From NCBI RefSeq assembly GCF_033958435.1, contig NC_134137.1, positions 122,734,001 through 122,798,000 on the forward strand: a stretch of DNA of 64,000 nucleotides, written 5' to 3'. A model generated the notes under the pieces. It made no database searches, was not told the origin of the DNA, and saw only the letters and a program-made list of their open reading frames with translations. This document shows positions 46,289 through 56,640 of this stretch, piece by piece; position 1 is the first letter of the stretch; every line of letters starts with the position of its first letter. Made by a program: the position numbers and the translations under genes. This DNA comes from Carettochelys insculpta. Its lineage: Eukaryota; Chordata; Testudines; Carettochelyidae.

Positions 46289-46694
46289 ATCATCATCAAT
46301 AATAACTGTGGGCTCAGCGCCCGTTGGTGTCTGATGCCTCTCTTGCTATTTCCTTCCATCTTTCCCTGTCCAGTGCAGAGTGGCTTAGTTTCTGTAGACT
46401 AGCTCCGCACCAATCTACTACATCATCTACCCGTTCTCTGTGGGGTCTGCCTATCCTGTTCGAACCATCCATTATGCTGAATCCCAGGGTCTTGATTTTT
46501 CGTTCATCGTTCATTCTGCAAATATGCCCAAATAGTTGTAGCTTCTGTTTTATAACCTTCTGCAGCAGGTTCTCTTTCGGCTGTATCTTCCTATATAATT
46601 CCTCATTGGTGACCTTCTGCATCCATCCTATTCTCAGAATCCTTCTATAACAACCCCTTTCGAATGCCAATATTCTTTTTTTCGAATCTTTCAT
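46289..46694 (-). mobile_element. RTE-type LINE 3' fragment with 10-bp TSD
   Basis: tttaattcac flanks it at 46279-46288 and 46695-46704. On the minus strand the ORF2 C-terminus reads KKRILAFERGCYRRILRIGW, LQKVIKQKLQLFGHICRMND, then GRPHRERVDDVVDWCGA and ends SALDRERWKEIAREASDTNG-R-stop. The stop is followed within about 35 bp by a (GAT)n tail, a very short 3' UTR typical of RTE elements. It is severely 5' truncated. The 61.9 kb copy is a close relative (about 90 percent at protein level by eye). Confidence 0.85.
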
Positions 46695-46704
46695 TTTAAT
46701 TCAC

Positions 46705-47270
46705 GTCAGTGCCATTTTATTATGGACAACTTAATCATACACTTATCTTTACAAGCTGCTGTTTCCTGTACTGCACTGAACTTCCTCATGTGAACTCTTT
46801 GTCTCTTCCCTGCAATTATATTTTAATTCTATCTTCCTTTAATGGAGCCTCAAAGTTTACCCTGATGCCAAGGTATGTGCGGCAGTTTTACTTCTCATAA
46901 GGATTATGACAACATTCAAGTCAGCAATACTTTTTCTGACCATGGATAAAGTCAAATCCTATAATCAAGACACAAGTTAAGACAAAAGAGCACAGGGTGT
47001 TAGAATTTTGATGTGTTTAAATATCACATAGCAGCAGCACTCAGCAGTTTCAAAATATGTAAGAAGTCAAACAATTTGTTGGTTCATGGGGACTATAAAT
47101 GTTTTGTCACTTCTAGGAAAACAGATAAACTGCCGTTAAAAAGGAACCGAGTCACCAAATATTAGCCTTTAAATTAGCCTCAGCTGAAGAAAACTAGCTT
47201 CTAAGTTATACAGAATTAGACCTGGGCAAACCAATGCTATTGCATTTGGCAGTTTTGTCTGTGTCAACAC
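46705..47270. other. No gene or repeat recognised
   Basis: AT-rich; no supportable frame. Confidence 0.5.
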
Positions 47271-47281
47271 CTTCTTCAGAG

Positions 47282-47432
47282 ACAGTAACAGAGAGGTGCT
47301 GCATTAGTCTGTATACTAACAAAAAAAAGCAGTCATGTAGCACTTTAAAGACTAACAAAATAATGTAATTATTTTACTAATTTAATACATTATTTTGTTA
47401 GTCTTTAAAGTGCTGCATGACTGCTTTTTTGT
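47282..47432. mobile_element. 151-bp palindromic PLE-tail insertion
   Basis: The outer terminus agagaggtgctgcattagtc leads into the tail reversed (aaaagcagtcatgtagcact, aaagactaacaaaataat). After about 25 bp comes the tail forward (attattttgttagtctttaa, agtgctgcatgactgctttt). The flanks cttcttcagag (47271-47281) and cttctccagag (47433-47443) match at 10 of 11 bases. No coding sequence. Confidence 0.78.
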
Positions 47433-47618
47433 CTTCTCCAGAGGTTTGTGCCAAAACTAAAACCATTGAGAAATGCTACAGAGGGGGAAGAGCAATAATG
47501 TATCAGGCTTTTGAGTTCCAAAAATATCCATGGAAAGCAGGGGCCATACTCTCTTCAAAAATACCAGGGTGGGCACTTCTGTGACAGGTAAAGTCATACA
47601 TTGTAGCACTCTGTAAAA

Positions 47619-47931
47619 CAGAGGTTGACCCTCTCTAATCTAGAACATTTTCATCCAGCAACATCTGTGATCTGGCATAATTTTAGTGCCCTGGATGACC
47701 ACTTATGGGTGTGGCCAAGTTTCCTGTGGTCCCATTAAGTTTGTTTCCTGGCTCTCAGTGTCCTGTGCTGTTATTTAGCTGTAATTTACCCCTAAATGTC
47801 TTCCAAGAGCTCAGTAAACAGTGGAAGTGTTGGTAATGTTCTAGACAATATTGACTTCCTGCAGTCCAGCAAATTCTCTCTTCCAGCACCGCTCGGGTCT
47901 GGAGAGTGCTGAATTAGAGAGGTTCAACCAG
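47619..47931. mobile_element. Mariner/Tigger-type non-autonomous element, copy 1
   Basis: The left end cagaggttgaccctctctaa and the right end gagaggttcaaccag are inverted repeats; TA follows the right end at 47932. It aligns through its whole length with 60772-61095, sharing aagtttcctgtggtcccat-like and gctgttatttagctgtaat-like blocks. Non-coding. Confidence 0.78.
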
Positions 47932-47933
47932 TA

Positions 47934-48553
47934 TTTTGATATGCTTTTCTATGAAAGCTGTTAAGATTATCTACCCACCATTACTATTTTGACTACTCAA
48001 TAAGACTTGGTCTCCTATACGCAGTCATTTTTGAAAACCAGGCTTAGGCACTTCAAGAACTATATCACCATCATTTCAGGACCTTTTGATCCTAATCATC
48101 TATAGGCTTATCACTGTCTTTTCTCTTCCAATGAAAGCAGAACAGCACCACCAATAAGCCCTTCAGCTTTTGATAAGAAAACTGTTTGAACACATTACAG
48201 AAAATCCCAGGAATCAAATATTGCACTTCTCAACAAATACAGCTTATTTAAAATCCATGATGAGCAACAAATCATCAGACTCTGACAGTCAGATTTCTTT
48301 GTTTTGTTGTCAAGATCTGCAGTAGATCCCAGCCATAATTTTCATCCCTTGATTTGTGTCTTTTTTAAAAAAGAAGGAAACTTTCATCCTGTGTAAATCA
48401 CAGAACATAAAACACGCGTGGTCAGTTAGGACATCTTAACACCGCCATTCTGATTTCCCAGTGCTCTGTTCAGTCCAATTTTAAAATCTGAAGTGATGGA
48501 CCTTCCACCATTTTCCTGGGAAGACCACAGTACAGCTTAACTAGTACCTTATT
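47934..48553. other. No gene or repeat recognised
   Basis: Nothing supportable. Confidence 0.5.
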
Positions 48554-48561
48554 GTCTACCT

Positions 48562-49298
48562 CAGTGGTTTTCAACAAGCATAGCCTGGCACAATGGTGCA
48601 CTGTTAGAACTGCCCAAGTGTGCCATGAAATTCTGGCAATTTCACCATGCTGTGGCTCTGAGCCACTGTAGAGGGAGGGGAAGGAAGAGAGGACTCTGAA
48701 CCAGCTGGGGCTCTAGCAGCAAACTGGCATCGGGTTCATCAAGTCCTGCCCTGGCCCCTGGTGGCTCTTTGCAAAGCTACTGCAAGGGGAAATGCTAACC
48801 CCGTACGACCCCATTCACACTGGGAGGCAGCTGAAAAGCTGCTTCCTGGCCCGAACAAGCTGGCTAGGAGTCCGCACCCACTTCCTGCTATAGCAAGGGG
48901 GAGGGAGGGAGGGACCGAGCCTGTTGCAGCTGGGACATAGATTAAATGCCACACCCTAGTTCCAACAGGCTGGCGGGGAGGGGAGCCTGCTTTCAGTGGT
49001 TACTCATTTACTCAGCATCCCTAGAACGGTATTGAGCAGATTTTTGAAAATGCATCTGTGCTCCCTGTCTAAGATGGTGCATTCTGCGGTGGATCTGAAA
49101 CATTAGTGAATTTGATCCTTGCTTAGCTTGTTGTATGCACTACTATGTTGCAAGCCTCTCTAGTAAGACTGTAACCACACAACTGTATGTAAATATGACA
49201 TCACTGAACAATCGATTCAGCTGATAAAAGTGGGTGTGCCATGGAATGGTTTGCCCCGTTGAAGTGTGCTCTGTTACTGAAAAGGTTGGGAACCGCTG
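48562..49298. mobile_element. hAT (Charlie-like) non-autonomous element
   Basis: The left end cagtggttttcaacaagc and the right end aaaaggttgggaaccgctg are inverted repeats of the hAT cagtggttctcaacc type. The flanking octamers gtctacct (48554-48561) and atctacgt (49299-49306) match at 6 of 8. The GC-rich interior has no transposase; the frame at 48739-48954 is a composition artefact. Confidence 0.75.
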
Positions 49299-49349
49299 AT
49301 CTACGTTTTCTTCCATCTGTTTTTTAATGAAATTCTTTTCCCAATTAAA

Positions 49350-49560
49350 ACAGAGGGAGCCGTGTGAGTCTGTATTCTATCAAACGAAAAAAGCAGTCCA
49401 GTAGCACTCCAAAGACTAACAAAATAATTTATTAGGTGATGACCTTTTGGGGGGACAGATCCACTTCTTCAGATGTGTAAGTGGGTCTGTCCCCCAAAAG
49501 CTCACCACCTAATAAATTATTTTTTTAGTCCTTAAAGTGCTACATGACTGCTTTTTTGTT
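49350..49560. mobile_element. Palindromic PLE-tail insertion, about 210 bp
   Basis: The outer terminus gagggagccgtgtgagtctg is followed by the tail reversed (aaaaagcagtccagtagcac to ccacttcttcagatg, about 49473) and then forward (gtaagtgggtctgtccccca to gctacatgactgcttttttg). CTGAAGA is on the minus strand at 49466-49472. The GAAA box is altered to AAAA in both arms. No clear TSD. Confidence 0.75.
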
Positions 49561-50017
49561 CTGATGCCAAGAATGAGGCACACAGAGAACCATCATAATA
49601 TATAAACACTTGAGATTTCTTTCTGGTCACTGCTAAGTACTCAGACTTTTTTTTAAACAAAAATGATTCTTCCCAACAAACTTCCTTATGAAAGAAATTG
49701 CACATCACTGTACATGTACCTCCTCCTTCACTTGCTACAGAAAAGCCATCCTCACAAACACAGGCCAGCAAAATTCTAGGTTACAGAATGCTAGCATCCA
49801 TCTCTTTGTCCAGCAGATGGAGTCAGAGATCTATCAGACTTGAAAATAAAAATGCCCTCTCACTTCCTATAGTGCAGGGGTGGACAATCACTTTCACAGG
49901 GGAGCTACTCTGAGAATTTCGGTGCTGGTCGAAGGGGTGGGACATTGGGCACAAGGGTTGGGGCTGGGGGCAAGAGAGAGAGACAAAGAGCATGAGAGTA
50001 TGAAAAAGCAACACCTT

Positions 50018-50451
50018 GGCCGTGTCTACACTACCCTTCCCTTTTAGAAGGGGTACGTAAATGCAGCAGTTCAAAAATGCTAACGAGGTGCTGATATGAA
50101 TATTCAGAGCCTCGTGTGCAAAATGGCAGCCATCTAGAGCATCAGAGGTGCTGGTTTTGAAATGTAAAAGAGCCATGTAAACAGGATTCCTTCGAAAGGA
50201 AACCCCGATTTAGAAAGCACCTTTCTTCCCAAAAAAACTTGGGAAGAGGGCGCTTTCAAAATCAGGGTTCCTTTCAAAAGAACCCTATCTACTTTGCCAT
50301 TTTACATTTTGAAAGCAACACTTTTGATGCCCCGGGGGGCCACCATTATACATATGAGGTGCTGAATATTCATGTCAGCACCTCATTAGCATTTTCAAAC
50401 TGCTGCATTTACATACCCTTTCCAAAATGGAGGAGTAGGGTAGATGCGGCC
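50018..50451. mobile_element. Harbinger-type MITE
   Basis: The left end ggccgtgtctacactaccct and the right end agtagggtagatgcggcc are inverted repeats. Extended subterminal pairing follows (gtacgtaaatgcagcagttc against gaaactgctgcatttaca-like sequence on the other side). The flanks ctt and ttt may be the decayed 3-bp TSD. Confidence 0.72.
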
Positions 50452-50516
50452 TTTGTGTGTGAAAGACAGACTTTGTGATACAAGCTGAGTGTGTGCTGCA
50501 GTGTATATATGACAGT

Positions 50517-50818
50517 GGCCATGTCTACACTAGCCCAAAACTTCGAAATGGCCTTTTCGAAAGGATCCCAGCTACTTCAAAGTCCCCTTATTCCTATGAG
50601 CAGATGGGAATAAGGGGACTTCGAAGTAGCCGGGGTCCTTTTGAAAAGGAGCCCCGTCTGGATGAGCCGCGCGGTGGCGAGGCGCGTCAATTTCGAAATG
50701 CCGCGACCACCCACATTCTAACGAGGCACTGAATATGTGTTTCAGCGCTTCATTAGTAAACTTCGAAATGGCTATTTGCATGGCAATTTCGAAGTTTTTG
50801 GCTAGTGTACACGTAGCC
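50517..50818. mobile_element. Harbinger-type MITE, perfect AGT TSD
   Basis: The left end ggccatgtctacactagccc and the right end ggctagtgtacacgtagcc are inverted repeats, with agt at 50514-50516 and 50819-50821. Repeated cttcgaaatggc motifs and a central palindrome around ccccttattcctatgagcag (near 50585-50630) fill the interior. Long frames across it are not genes. Confidence 0.83.
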
Positions 50819-51080
50819 AGTGACTGGGGGGGCGGGAGGGGCAGTACAGACGGGCTTTGTGCGACAGTGACACACAGTTTTTGTGCAGACTGCTGCTGGG
50901 TAAGTTTCTGAGAGAAGACGCCCTCTGTCTCTTTAAGGGAAATCTGTCCTACTTGTTTTCCCCTCTGCCCTTGCTCTGCACACCTGAGCCACTTACCATC
51001 CACGCTTGAGACTGGAGCAGCTCCACTGTGCGTCTCCCTCTCCCCATCCCTGCTCCACAGACATGGGGTAAAGGGGCAGA

Positions 51081-51900
51081 GGAACACACTGACTTTGGCA
51101 CTAACCTCTCCCCTGCACCCCTCCCTCTCAGAACAGCTAGCAGGAAAATCCTAAGAGCAGCTTGACTACAGATGAAAGAAGGTGGGGTTAGGGGCAGCTG
51201 ATCACACTCTGCTGACAGTAGCTATGCAGGCTCTGCTAATCAGCTGGGCGGGCCAGAGAGAAATGCTTAGTAGCCTGGATCTGCCCCCCCAGGGCTGATT
51301 TCCCCCTGCTACAGTAGATGAAAACAGAAATAAAATGTTTTCCATTTGAAAATTTTAACATGGGCTGGAGCTTCAAACCACATGGATTTCCTGACCTGAT
51401 GTGGTTAATAAAAAATATCATTTTTAATTAATATTTTTTCTACTTACTTTTTAGCTAGTGTCTCTTTACACGTACAAATAAGAGCTTGTCCCTAATTATT
51501 TCCAAAGGAACCTCCATTAACACAGATACACACCTCCCCTACCCCTTTGAAAACCAATTTCCATCCTTACTCTTGACCTATCAGTGCCAGTGAAGATTTC
51601 GTACAAATTCCTCTCTGCAGTTCCGCCATCACTAGGTTCCTTCCTTTTACCACACGCCCCCCCCCTCCCCCCCCCCACACACACACACATACACACAGCT
51701 CCTTTTCTTTCTTTACAACACAGGAAAAATAAGCTCCAAGTTTGCCTAGGAATGTGGTCTTTCAGTTTTTAATTTAACTCTGCATGCCTGCACTCACCTT
51801 GAAACGTGTTCAAGCCAACTACTACGCCGTGTCAATCCTCTCATTTCTGAGTAAGCACAGAGATGTTAGCCAAAGGCCACCTGACTTAAACTACTACCCT
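51081..51900. other. No gene; C-run and CA microsatellite
   Basis: A C-rich run followed by a CA microsatellite lies at about 51655-51698. Nothing else recognised. Confidence 0.55.
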
Positions 51901-52420
51901 AGGCTGAGCAAAATTTGATTCAGGCCTGGATATGGAACATACACAATCTTTTTAATGTCATTGATGGAGGATGTCCTCATGTCAATGGACACCCATTCTC
52001 ATCCTCCAGGACTAAGGTTAAGCAGGATATATTCTCTTTTTGTGAGACTGTAACATTTAACACTCTTGACCATGACAGAGGTCCTCACTGGAAGGATGTA
52101 TCCAATGGGCAGTGATGGGAAACTGTATCTCCACAACCAGACCCATCACAAAGTCTCACAAGGATCAATTCTCACAATGGACCTGTTCGACACGTGCTGC
52201 CACTGGTCAGATGACATGAACTTAAATGCCAGCAATATGCAGATGGCACTATTCTACTTACCCATCACCATAGATGACCACATCACTACCACAGAGATGA
52301 CCCAGTGACTGGATGATATCAGCGCATGAATGAACAGTCAGTTAAAACTGAACGTGAGCTGGGAAGAAACTATGTGTGTGGAAAGAGGAAAGCATTTACA
52401 AGAGTCTGCTGTCACAGTGC
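51900..52420 (+). mobile_element. Old LINE RT fragment (L2/CR1-like)
   Basis: Frames in this stretch read TVTFNTLDHD, then VSQGSILTMDLF, then a degraded ASNMQMALFYLPI and an LDDISA block followed by NSQLKLN. In order, this matches the motif A (AFDTVDH), motif B (VPQGSILGPLLF), motif C (YADDTQLYL) and LxDISxWM..NxLKLN pattern of L2-like LINE RTs. Frames are broken and identity is low, so it is ancient. The strand and limits are approximate. Confidence 0.5.
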
Positions 52421-52857
52421 AATCTTTGGTTATAGATTTACACCAACAACAGATCGTGCATGTTCACTCCATTAGTTTAGCGGAATATAGATAAAAACAA
52501 CTTTCATAAAAATATAGTTTGAGAGTTGTGATAGCAAATATTATTCATTATTCCTTATTTGCATTTTATATATATATTGCCACCAGACCAGAGAGGCCAA
52601 CAAGGATCTGGGCTCCACTGTGTTTGGTAGTTTTAATTAACGTTTGAACAGAATCCCTGATCCAAGAAAACGATATTCTAACAAGTCTGTGTAACAAACA
52701 CACACCTGGAATGGAGAGGGAGAATGAGGGTAATTGTGCAAGGACACATGTAGATACATAGACTTACACCCAGCTACATGGATTGAGTTCATTAAGATTC
52801 TAATTTTAATGGACTTAATCCAAATAGTTATGTATGGTTTGTGGGGGAGGTGTTATG

Positions 52858-52985
52858 GAGTCCTCCCAGTCCCTTATTATTAGCTATTAGCTAGCTCATT
52901 ATTAGTTAATCTGCTTAACTCATGATCTATTCTGTTTCTCATTTGGACTATTTTGTCACATCAATGTCATTTCCAGGACTGTCTC
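52858..52985. repeat. Unclassified dispersed repeat, copy 2
   Basis: gagtcctcccagtcccttat through gtcatttccaggactgtct aligns with 28651-28772 with small indels; the flanks do not align. Confidence 0.6.
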
Positions 52986-55433
52986 CATAAGGAAAAACAC
53001 AACCATGCAACCCAACAACTGTATACACTACTACTATATTTTCTGCCTAGGAAGGCTTCAACTTTTTTGGGCTTCTGGATGTAGCCCATCTTTCAGATTA
53101 GTTAGTGCAATCTTGGGGGATAGGCTGAAAAATTCTTTAATTAGCAAGACTCAATGATGGTTAAACTGAAAGATAAAACTACCCAGGGATTTTTATACTT
53201 AAGTGTGCCTTTAAAAAAAAAAGGGAAGGGGAAGGCAGATAGGATAAATAAACCACAGAACTAAGGGCCGGATTTGTAAACATATTTAGACATTGCTAAG
53301 ATCAGTGTTGTAATGCCTAATTGATTTATGAGTAAAAATATCCTTCCCAAAAGCAAGTTAGCTATTTGGAGATTTATGTTTCTAAGTTCCTAAATCACTT
53401 TGATCCTATATCAGTCTAGTATTGCAGTGCTGAACATGACAATATATAAATTCCTTTTTAAAAAATATCTTAAAGATACACAGTGATTCAGTGATAGAAC
53501 CAAGAAATTAACCCAAACCTTGTGACTTGTAAGTACTAGGCTACTACGTCTTCAATGTGCACACTTCACACTTGGGCTATGAACATTAACCATAGGTTTA
53601 GGGTCATGATGAATGTAACAAGATACTCTTTACACATCAGAAGTAGTGGGAATAAAACTCAGATGCTGCATTGAACAATTATGCTGATCTCAAAAGAAGG
53701 AAGCCATAATTACTAAATGCACCACTTTACATGCATTTATCATTTTTAAGCACACTGGAAATTAGGGATTCAATAACTTAAGTTTATGTTTTAATGTGGC
53801 TGAATAACAAATACTGAATTCTGGTATCTGGCATATTGAACAGAGATACACACTCACGGACTTTACCGTCACTATGTCATTACTGAACTATTTCATCATA
53901 ATTTGAAAAAGTGAAGAGATTTGCTTCCGTTAGAAAAGCAGAAATTCCAGAGCAACGAAAGGTAGGCCACAGGGTTTTACAGAGTTCATAAAATATTTAC
54001 ATGAGCAGCAGCGAAACTGACCAGCATATTCAGTTTTACTGTGGATGATGTCCAGAAAAACTATTACTCCTCAGGAATTCTTCACCACTGCAGATGTACA
54101 GAATTCAAGTTCCTTGCAGATTTCCCCCAGTTTGCTGCAGAATAACACATTCTTCTCGGAAGGCACTGCAATTACAGTTTTTACACACCAGGGGCTGTTG
54201 TGTCATAAGAAAAGAGGGCAAGTGGCTCAAGGCCAGGAGAGAGACTGGGTCTTTCAGAGGACCCTGACCATGGAGAGAAGCATGGGATGTGAGTTAGGGG
54301 GACAGAATGGGGTACAGAGCTATTGAGGGGTCACAAAGACTGTGATTCAGAAAGGCTAATGGGAGGACAGACTGGGACAGAGGTACAGGAGCTACTGGGG
54401 TGACATCACTGAGCCAGGGGCTGAATAGGAGGGCAGGTGCAGGATGACACGAGACAAGGGGAGATGTGCCTGAGTGAACGATAGAGAATAGGGTCAACCA
54501 GGGTCTGCTTGTGGGGAGCCTTCCAGACTTCTAACGCTCCTCCCTAGCCCCCCAAAAAAACCCTGTTCCATGCTTTACCATCTGTTGGGCGTGCCCAGCA
54601 ATTATTTCCCTCTCCTTCAGGTCCTCTGTTATTCCTGATTCCTCCAACCCTCTGCACTACTTCCAAGGGGTGCGGGAAATACATTTTTGTATAGTAGTTT
54701 AAATTAATTGTTTCTCAGAGTTTTGTATTAACATGCCTAGTATGGATTTTATGTATCAAAAATATTTCCTGATTTTTTTTTGTTAGACATATTGCTCACA
54801 GGTATTTTGAAATATGGTACCAAAAATATTGACACTGCTGTGATTTTTGTAATGTTGACAAAGAGAAGTTGCAGAATTTTGCAGAATTTTAAAGCATCTT
54901 GTGTAGAAATTTTATTTTTCTGGCTCAGAATGCCAGGTGTTTTTCCATAATCTTTGCATTCTTATTATAAATCAACCAAAAATTATACTGAGTTGCTTAG
55001 TATTGTCAACACAGGGCTAGTGTTACTAATCTACAGAAATTATCTGGAGAACATCTGAGTGCCTCAATAACCTATAAGATAAGTAACTCCTACTGTCCCT
55101 GTTTTACAGATAGAGACCCAAAGCATGGATGAAGAACCAAGGATGCGTTCACGGTCATACTGGAAAATCTGTGTGAAAGAAGAAAACTGAACTCACATCT
55201 CACAAATTTAGACTACTGCCCTAACCATCCTTCCACAGAAGCATGCTTTCTAGATTAAAATAAAGACAGCACGATTGTCAGGTTTAAAAGCAGCTTCACT
55301 GAAGAAAAAGGATTTTAAAAAAATCAAAATCTCCTTGTCATCTAAAGCTTTCAGAAAAGCACTGATTACTTGTACAGACTAACTTTACCTCAGCTTGGAC
55401 CTTTATTTTTTCTGACCTTCCATCACATATCCT
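52986..55433. other. No gene or repeat recognised
   Basis: AT-rich, with a G- and A-rich patch at 54220-54480. No frame I can support. Confidence 0.5.
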
Positions 55434-55838
55434 GGCTGAGTCTACACTAGGAAGTTCTTTAGAAAGGTCCCATGGAGCGTCTACACACACAGAATGTTCT
55501 TTCAAAAGTAAATCTAAAGAATGCAGTGCTTCTTTTGAAATCACTCTTTCTTTCCCGTTTCAGGAAGAGCCCCCCCTTTTGAAAGCTTCTTTTGAAAGAA
55601 AATGTGTGTAGATGGTCTGCAGGGTCTCTCTTTTGAAAGGCCAGTCCCTCAGGGCTGATTTTTTAATCCCTGGCCTCTTCTTTTGAAAGAGCAGGGGCTG
55701 CGTGGGTGCTCTCTTTTGAAAGAGGAGATCACTCTTTTGATCTGCTTTTTTGTGTGGGGACACTCTTTCGAAAGTTCTTTCAGAAGAGATCTTCCGGAAG
55801 GGTCTCTTTCAGAAGATCTCTGTAGCATTGACATAGCC
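55434..55838. mobile_element. Harbinger-type MITE rich in CTTTTGAAAG
   Basis: The left end ggctgagtctacactaggaa and the right end agcattgacatagcc are inverted repeats. The palindrome CTTTTGAAAG recurs at many points on both strands, the same subterminal motif as in the 3551-7121 Harbinger, which is therefore its likely autonomous relative. The flanking triplets cct and ctt suggest a decayed TSD. Minus-strand frames rich in K and S are translations of the repeat. Confidence 0.75.
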
Positions 55839-55939
55839 CTTTTGCTTTTTATGGCATAAAGACTCGCACCCTGGCTACAGTACAAAGACAACGTGGTGCT
55901 TAGCAGTTATATCATGCTTCTTATATTTTCAAATATCTA

Positions 55940-56640
55940 TACAGATCTTTCCTCCCTGGTCCAGCATAGCTGCAACCCAACTGGTTCCAAACAAAAGAAT
56001 TTGCTAGACCAGGGGAGGGCCCCATACCACTAGCCCTCCCCCCGACCCCATGCCCGCTTCATCCCTTCCTTACTTGCCATCTGCTGTGTCCTAGGTGGCC
56101 CTGATGCTGGCTTCTGCCACGGGCTCCAGCTAGGGCCCCAGCTGTGTGCTATCCCACCACAGCACTGCTGCAGGGCTGTCACAAGGCTTCATCCCTTCCC
56201 CTGTGCTGCTACAGGGCTAAGTCTCCAGCTCCCATGCTGCTGCTGCTGCATGGCTCCAGTCCACTTTACAAGTGAGGCTCAGACTCCAACTCCCAGCCCC
56301 AGTGAGGCGCCAACTCTGGCCTTAGCCTCTGTGCTGCTGCCACAGGGCTCCAACACCATCCCCCCACTGGCTCCAACTCTGGCTCCCTGCCCCAACCCCC
56401 ACAGGCCTCTGAACCTGGCCCCTACCACACTCCAGCTTCCCACAGTCACCCCAGAGCTCCAGCCCTGGCCCCTCGTTGCTATGGGCTGCCACAGGGTTCT
56501 GGCCCCTGGCTTCCCACCTCCTTGCAGCTGGCAGCCTGCCTTTTGGCTCATGAGTTCTCTGGTCCAGGATCATCCATGGCCAGACCACACGTGTTGCCAG
56601 GCCAGAGAGTGCTGATTTTAGGAGGTGCAACCTTGTGATG
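55940..56640. repeat. GC-rich relic, possibly a mariner-type element
   Basis: Repeated ccccagctccagccctggcc-like units fill 56030-56560. ccctggtccagc near 55951 and ggaggtgcaacctt near 56619 loosely resemble the termini of the 8455 element. The long glycine- and proline-rich frames on both strands are composition artefacts. Confidence 0.35.

Larger units (their letters stand above)
49877..51080. mobile_element. hAT-type relic hosting two Harbinger MITEs
   Basis: caggggtggacaatcacttt at 49877 resembles a hAT terminus. The gagagagacaaagagcatga repeat-like interior resumes as gaaagacagactttgtgata between the two MITEs and as cagtgactgggggggcggga after the second, so both are nested in one older element. 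The right limit near 51080 is approximate. Confidence 0.45.

Noticed and set aside
56250..56630. Proline-rich and glycine-rich frames on both strands
   Set aside because: Translation of degenerate CCCAGCTCC-type repeats; no start context or homology.
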